From Clostridiaceae bacterium (lineage in GTDB: Bacteria > Bacillota_A > Clostridia > Clostridiales > Clostridiaceae): DNA of 26,474 nt. The position numbers and the translations under genes are program-made. This document shows, in pieces, positions 22,820-26,474 of the stretch (the stretch's first letter is position 1; every line of letters begins with the position of its first letter). Under the pieces are notes generated by a model that had not been told where the DNA came from, ran no database searches, and saw only the letters and a list, made by a program, of their open reading frames with translations. Location of the stretch: the NCBI GenBank assembly GCA_029256485.1, contig JAQSXU010000040.1:1-26474 (forward strand), in the 5' to 3' direction.

Positions 22820-23932
22820 TTATTTGATGAGTTCTAATACTTTATCTGCATCATCAACATCGGTAATATCTGTTGGTTTTGAATAACCCAACTCTTTGCT
22901 TAACTCTAAAATAGGTTTAATTAAGCTCATATCTGACTTATTCTCTTTGATATATTCAGTAATCATAGCAATTTTTTCGTTTAAAGCTTTTTTTGATTTG
23001 TTATCTTCTTCTGCTTTAGCAATAGATTTTATCTTATCAGCCTCTTCTTTTGCCTGTTCTTCTTTGGTCTGTTCTAATGTTTTGCCAGACTTAGACTGTT
23101 CTGCTTTAATTGCGTCAGTAATCGCCTTAATAAATTGATCTGCATTCAAATCAATTTCAGAAACAATTTCAGCAAATCTTGAACCACTATCTACACAGAA
23201 ATTATCATCTCTAAACTTAATTTTCCTTGTTTCTTCCTGTACTTTACTTACAGTTTCTTCTTTCTTTGTAACAATATTTTTCTTTCCAGTTTTTTCTTTT
23301 ATGATAGTTCTATCTATGTATGCAAGTCCCAAGAAGTGAAGATTTTTCTTTAAAGCGTTGAAATAATTCTGTTGTTGATCACTTGTAAGTGTCTGATATG
23401 TTTCACCACTAACAACATCTGTAACATCTTTTGTTTTTACGTGACCAATAATAATTGTTGCAACCCCAACTCTCCTTAACTCGGCAAACTTATTAAACAT
23501 AAGTTCAATTGCTTTCTTTTCTCCTTTACCAAAACCTCCCCATGCAGCATTAATACTATCTGCTCTTTTGTCGGGATTGTCTCTATTCCACAATCTAATT
23601 GACTCCTGTTCTGCTAGAGTAATTAATTGATCGTATGTATCAATGACAACTGTTTTTAATTCTGCATAATCTTTAGTCTTGTTATCAATAATGTCTTCAC
23701 AAATTTCCTCAAAATACTCCCAATCAGGAACATCTTCATAATTAATTCCTTCAATTGCGTCTGCACCTGCTTCGTGGAAACATTCTAAAAATAAGTATCC
23801 ATCATCTCCTGCCAACTTTTCACATACTTCTTTAATAAGTGTAGTTTTTCCAACTTTTGATTCTCCAAGAAGGCATAAGTTATAAGCTAATGGATCTAGT
23901 TTAACATGATTCTTTTTTCCGTATTTTCCCAT
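22820..23932 (-). CDS. Sak4/RecA-like AAA ATPase (phage recombinase type)
   Basis: 370 aa. Walker A GESKVGKTTL (residues 23-32) and Walker B TVVIDTYDQL (about 94-103) lie in a RecA-fold ATPase of the AAA_24/Sak4 type. A further IIIGHVKTK segment corresponds to the sensor strand after it. The residue context (FLECFHEAGAD, INAAWGGFGKGEKK) fits phage single-strand annealing/recombination ATPases. The C-terminal third is a Glu/Lys-rich probable coiled coil (about 270-325) plus a short helical domain, an extension beyond the usual core. It directly follows the ssDNA-binding protein gene, the common Sak4-SSB pairing in phages. Role: annealing or strand exchange of ssDNA during replication (inference from family). 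Confidence 0.85.
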   Translation of the reverse strand: MGKYGKKNHVKLDPLAYNLCLLGESKVGKTTLIKEVCEKLAGDDGYLFLECFHEAGADAIEGINYEDVPDWEYFEEICEDIIDNKTKDYAELKTVVIDTYDQLITLAEQESIRLWNRDNPDKRADSINAAWGGFGKGEKKAIELMFNKFAELRRVGVATIIIGHVKTKDVTDVVSGETYQTLTSDQQQNYFNALKKNLHFLGLAYIDRTIIKEKTGKKNIVTKKEETVSKVQEETRKIKFRDDNFCVDSGSRFAEIVSEIDLNADQFIKAITDAIKAEQSKSGKTLEQTKEEQAKEEADKIKSIAKAEEDNKSKKALNEKIAMITEYIKENKSDMSLIKPILELSKELGYSKPTDITDVDDADKVLELIK

Positions 23933-23960
23933 TCAATAATCTCCTTATATTCATGTTGTA

Positions 23961-23988
23961 TGCTACTGCCATATTTCAGACAGTAGCA
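23961..23988 (-). promoter_or_regulatory. 8-bp hairpin ahead of the Sak4-like gene
   Basis: TGCTACTG and CAGTAGCA flank a 12-nt loop, between the ssDNA-binding protein stop and the AAGGAG of the ATPase gene. No T-run follows. It may set relative expression of the abundant binding protein and the downstream ATPase. Confidence 0.5.
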
Positions 23989-24002
23989 AGTTAATAGTTT
24001 TG

Positions 24003-24016
24003 TGTATATTATTATT
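24003..24016 (-). repeat. Leader repeat, copy after the ssDNA-binding protein gene
   Basis: Minus-strand AATAATAATATACA, directly after the stop codon of the ssDNA-binding protein gene. Confidence 0.45.
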
Positions 24017-24018
24017 TT

Positions 24019-25212
24019 TTATAGATTATCCAACCAAGAATTATCTTCTTCTGTAGAAGTTTCTTCAACATTTTCTGCATCGTCTTCATTGTTATCATCT
24101 TGATCTTCTTCTGCTTCTTCTTCCTCGCCAAACTCAATCATAAAATCAAGAATTAAATCTTCTTCTGCATATTTCTCTTCTGTTTTTTGTACAACAGGAA
24201 CTTCCTTGCCTTCTTCGCCAACCATCTTGAATACAGGTTTTCTAAGAATCATTCGTCTTTCTTTGCCACCACCTACAGTACATTTTGCAAGTGCTTCTTC
24301 AAGTGTGTATGCTCCAATTTCAATCAAATCCTTAATATCCTGTGGCAAATCATCTTCTGTCGCAGTTACCACAGCACCACCCTCAACGAAATCTCCTTCG
24401 AATGTAATCTCTGTAACACCTTTTTTTACTTTGAATAATTTAGCTACGACTTTTTCAACAAGTTCTCTTTTTGTTAAGTCAACTTCATATTCAAATAATC
24501 TAGTGATAGGAATAAACTGTTTTACTTCCTTGCCTTTGTAATCTTTAACATACTCAAGAACCTTTGCATATACAGGTAATACACCTTTATCTTTGTCTGG
24601 TTTGTCAAGACTATCTTTTGTTAATAGAAGAGTTTGTGTAAATTTAGCACGATACTTACTTGAATCTTCTGCTCCTGAAAGTACAATACTTGTAATTTCT
24701 TTCTTAACAGTTACATTATCGTTATATAACTGATATTTTAAATTACCTTTAACATTTAACACTGTTCCTTCTTGTAGGTTTTCTTTTATATATGCAATTG
24801 CATCATATGGAGATAAGAATTTCTTGTAGAATGTTTTATCTTTCTTATCTTTTTCAAGTCCTACAGTTAAGAAACACATTTCTCCGATTTCAGATAACAC
24901 ACTTTCATCAAAACGATCATCCCAATCAATAGTAAATCTGTTATCAAAATCATCTTTTCCATCTTCTTTTTTTCCATGCACATATAGAATATTGTCTCTC
25001 TCAGAACCATATCCCCCCATCAACTCTGTGTAAACTACACCATGTTTTTCTCCACAGTCAACACCGAGATTCAATACATTGTAAACCCAATCAGACTTTT
25101 CTGATTTTTCATCAATCTTAAATGTAAAATCATTAACTTTTGCTTCTCCGATTAATGCGAAATTTGCTGTCCAATTTTTCTTTTCTAATTTCTTGCGTTC
25201 ATACTTTGCCAT
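24019..25212 (-). CDS. Large single-stranded DNA-binding protein with acidic tail
   Basis: 397 aa. The first 190 residues are rich in beta-strands with conserved-looking aromatic/basic positions (FALIGEAKVNDFTFKIDEKS; GTVLNVKGNLKYQLYNDNVT), consistent with OB folds. The last 50 residues are almost purely Asp/Glu/Asn and end DNSWLDNL, the hallmark of replication SSBs whose acidic tail recruits partners. It is larger than E. coli SSB (178 aa), like the 300-400-aa ssDNA-binding proteins of several Firmicutes phages. It is first in the replication block, upstream of the Sak4-like ATPase. AAGGAG precedes the ATG. The call rests on tail, size and context more than on a specific fold motif. Confidence 0.75.
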   Translation of the reverse strand: MAKYERKKLEKKNWTANFALIGEAKVNDFTFKIDEKSEKSDWVYNVLNLGVDCGEKHGVVYTELMGGYGSERDNILYVHGKKEDGKDDFDNRFTIDWDDRFDESVLSEIGEMCFLTVGLEKDKKDKTFYKKFLSPYDAIAYIKENLQEGTVLNVKGNLKYQLYNDNVTVKKEITSIVLSGAEDSSKYRAKFTQTLLLTKDSLDKPDKDKGVLPVYAKVLEYVKDYKGKEVKQFIPITRLFEYEVDLTKRELVEKVVAKLFKVKKGVTEITFEGDFVEGGAVVTATEDDLPQDIKDLIEIGAYTLEEALAKCTVGGGKERRMILRKPVFKMVGEEGKEVPVVQKTEEKYAEEDLILDFMIEFGEEEEAEEDQDDNNEDDAENVEETSTEEDNSWLDNL

Positions 25213-25256
25213 ATTTTATTTCTCCTTATTATGTATTATAATTTTTAATAGTTGCC

Positions 25257-25270
25257 TTGTTTATTATTAT
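25257..25270 (-). repeat. Leader repeat, copy near the ssDNA-binding protein gene
   Basis: Minus-strand ATAATAATAAACAA, about 45 nt before the ssDNA-binding protein start. Confidence 0.4.
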
Positions 25271-25364
25271 CTATTTATGTGGTTATAAATACCGAATAAA
25301 ACCCCGAATTGATGTGCTTTTATCGTCTATATATTGTTGTTGATTACTTGCAATACACCATATG

Positions 25365-25379
25365 TTGTCTATTATTATT
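25365..25379 (-). repeat. Leader repeat, distal copy before the replication block
   Basis: Minus-strand AATAATAATAGACAA, with G replacing A/T at the variable position, about 50 nt after the stop of the 66-aa membrane protein gene. Confidence 0.4.
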
Positions 25380-25427
25380 TGTAATTAGGTGGACTGTTAA
25401 TCCTAAACATATCATCTCTCTCCTTAA

Positions 25428-25628
25428 TTAGAACTTAAAAAATTTGTCATCGAATTTATCAAAATTCTTTGTAGCTTTCTTAAATATTGATACTTGAAAT
25501 ACAAAAATCAAAACATACAACACCACTGCAATAATCTCCGGTAATAATACTAAAAACCATGACCAAGAAATAACACCTAATAACTTACAGATCACAAAAA
25601 TAATTGTTAGCACTTCACAAATGCCCAT
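25428..25628 (-). CDS. Small membrane protein, paralogue 1 (66 aa)
   Basis: Two hydrophobic segments (about residues 4-22 and 25-50) around the signature VICKLLGVISWSWFLVLLPE, then a charged tail rich in Lys, Asp and Phe (KKATKNFDKFDDKFFKF). The I-V-x-K-L-x-G-V-I-x-W-S-W core is that of small phage membrane proteins often labelled transmembrane Fragile-X-F/Tmemb_185A-like; biochemical role unknown. It shares this core with the 75-aa protein at 25828, pointing to duplication. GAGGAATTAAG precedes the ATG. Confidence 0.8.
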   Translation of the reverse strand: MGICEVLTIIFVICKLLGVISWSWFLVLLPEIIAVVLYVLIFVFQVSIFKKATKNFDKFDDKFFKF

Positions 25629-25645
25629 CTTAATTCCTCCAAATT

Positions 25646-25834
25646 TTATTTACATAACTTAGATATCATGTTACAAATCCTATCAGTTCTTTTACCATGC
25701 TTATTGATATATCTCGCAAGCCTTTTAGCTTCTTTATTTTGCTTAATATCAGAAGCAGAACATTCTAATTTAAATGCATCTACTAAGTTTGATTGTGATT
25801 GATTTAATTGACTCTTAACTATGTATTCTACCAT
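25646..25834 (-). CDS. Hypothetical protein between the membrane paralogues, 62 aa
   Basis: Hydrophilic and basic at the C-terminus (MVEYIVKSQLNQSQSNLVDA, then KEAKRLARYINKHGKRTDRI). No membrane segment; three Cys without a metal-site spacing. The ATG overlaps the end of the 75-aa gene by 7 nt, so it is probably translationally coupled, although AGGAG is 12 nt upstream, farther than usual here. Function unknown. Confidence 0.65.
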   Translation of the reverse strand: MVEYIVKSQLNQSQSNLVDAFKLECSASDIKQNKEAKRLARYINKHGKRTDRICNMISKLCK

Positions 25835-26055
25835 TTGATTTTATTGCTCCTATTCTTCCTTCCACCAACTGATTTACCAGCTATTGCAATAATAATTAAT
25901 ACAATTGCTACTAAAGCTAATTCAATCCAAAGCGGAATAAATACAGTTAACCATGACCATTTAATAACTCCACATAACTTTAAAACAATAAATACTATCT
26001 GCAATACTCCCAATACTCCCATTCCACTACTACTTTTTGAACTACTATTACTCAT
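25828..26055 (-). CDS. Small membrane protein, paralogue 2 (75 aa)
   Basis: Ser-rich N-terminus (MSNSSSKSSSGMG), then two hydrophobic helices (about 12-30 and 35-60) containing VFIVLKLCGVIKWSWLTVFI, and a basic tail (GKSVGGRKNRSNKIKW). It belongs to the same small membrane family (Tmemb_185A/Fragile-X-F-like label) as the 66-aa protein. By the positive-inside rule the C-terminus should be cytoplasmic. A strong GGAGGTG site precedes the ATG. Function unknown. Confidence 0.8.
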   Translation of the reverse strand: MSNSSSKSSSGMGVLGVLQIVFIVLKLCGVIKWSWLTVFIPLWIELALVAIVLIIIAIAGKSVGGRKNRSNKIKW

Positions 26056-26105
26056 TTATTTCACCTCCTATGATTTATATTATTTACAATAAAATACAAC
26101 TTTTA

Positions 26106-26474
26106 TCAAAACTTAAACATACTCTCAAAATATCTTGGGTTAGGTGCATCAACAACCATTCTTGAACCTTCATATTGTTTGAGAAAGTTTATGCCTATAG
26201 TCTGCACCATGTAAATCAATAAATTTGACAAGATTATAATTTCCTTCTATACAAACTACCGCCCAACTTCTATTATTTTCATATGGAATTACATCTGCTC
26301 CTACCGAAACTACATTTCTGATTGTATTATGTAATATATCTATTGATTCTTTATTATTTTTAACATTTGCATCTATTTGCCTTATAGACTGAAATAAATT
26401 ATCGCATCCACTATTTAAATGAAGTATTTCTTTATCTAATTCTCTTTTGACGTTTTTAGTTTCTTCAATACAAT
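26106..26474 (-). pseudogene. Frameshifted phage gene, N-terminus beyond the window
   Basis: Read leftward from the edge, one frame encodes a helical, probably coiled-coil region (ETKNVKRELDKEIL...QSIRQIDANVKNNKESI), then a strand-rich part (SWAVVCIEGNYNLVKFIDLH), and stops at a TGA (26172..26170). The next frame is open across the same area and continues sensibly (QTIGINFLKQYEGSRMVVDA) to a TGA at 26108..26106. The switch falls near 26200-26215, where removing one base would join them. It is either a one-base insertion, a programmed frameshift or a sequencing error. No family recognised. Confidence 0.6.

Larger units (their letters stand above)
25213..25427 (-). promoter_or_regulatory. Gene-free leader region of the replication block
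   Basis: 215 nt. On the minus strand it has a weak promoter-like pair, TTGCAA and TATAGA 16 nt apart (about 25324-25351), and a second TATAAT close to the ssDNA-binding protein gene without a good -35. A ribosome binding site (AAGGAGAG) near 25415 leads only to reading frames of 11 and 23 codons, possible leader peptides. Two copies of the AATAATAATA repeat and a direct repeat (TTCGG twice) are also present. Confidence 0.35.

Noticed and set aside
1..26474. Genome-wide reassignment of TGA to Trp
   Set aside because: Large genes (polymerase, ligase, NrdD, helicases) use TGG for Trp and stay open over thousands of bases with no internal TGA; only two small genes show one each. A standard code with local breaks or leaky stops fits better.
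1..26474. tRNA genes, rRNA, insertion sequences, attachment sites
   Set aside because: No cloverleaf-like segment with GTTC/CCA features, transposase motif or flanking terminal repeats was found by reading both strands; small tRNAs could still be missed without a covariance search.

Overview
The window looks like part of the genome of a low-GC, tailed-phage-like element infecting an anaerobic Firmicute (Clostridia/Lachnospiraceae type). The evidence is the strongly AT-rich sequence, very tight packing, AGGAG/GAGGTG ribosome binding sites, nearly all genes on one strand (minus), many small proteins of the kind seen in Firmicutes phages, a complete phage-type replication set and an oxygen-sensitive class III ribonucleotide reductase. 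No structural or lysis gene, integrase, tRNA or CRISPR array is visible, so lifestyle cannot be read from this piece alone.

Layout in the direction of minus-strand transcription, from right to left. (1) 26474-25428: a frameshifted, edge-truncated gene, then two related small membrane proteins flanking a 62-aa protein. (2) 25212-11591: the replication/recombination block: acidic-tailed ssDNA-binding protein, Sak4/RecA-like ATPase, a 151-aa unknown, DnaB helicase, DnaG-type primase, RecB-like nuclease, DnaE-type polymerase with a 428-aa LAGLIDADG intein, and a RecD2-like helicase. (3) 11566-8893: a consensus promoter overlapped by a large dyad, then full-length NAD-dependent DNA ligase and an HNH-AP2 endonuclease. 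(4) 8851-6307: small phage proteins of unknown role. (5) 6232-3742: nrdH-nrdD-nrdG, an anaerobic dNTP supply cassette. (6) 3699-1894: a small N6-adenine methyltransferase-like protein and further small genes. (7) 1157-1879: the only convincing plus-strand genes, an XRE repressor plus a four-helix membrane protein, with their own consensus promoter and terminator, i.e. a moron-like cassette. (8) 1097-1: three more leftward small genes, one interrupted and one cut by the window edge.

Together the genes would make the element largely self-sufficient for fork unwinding, priming, synthesis, nick sealing, recombination and anaerobic nucleotide production. No sliding clamp or clamp loader is seen here.

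The points most worth a second look are: two small genes each broken by a single in-frame TGA, one of them very probably at a Trp position; three genes with a good ribosome binding site but no normal start codon (ATA, ACG and ATT/ATA where ATG is expected), while all large replication genes are intact; the autonomous repressor-membrane protein cassette and a nearby putative plus-strand small RNA; an operator-like dyad on the ligase promoter; a recurring AATAATAATAnACA element in minus-strand leaders; and a shared acidic W-L-x-x-L tail on the ssDNA-binding protein and the nuclease. All function calls are from motif reading by eye, without database searches.
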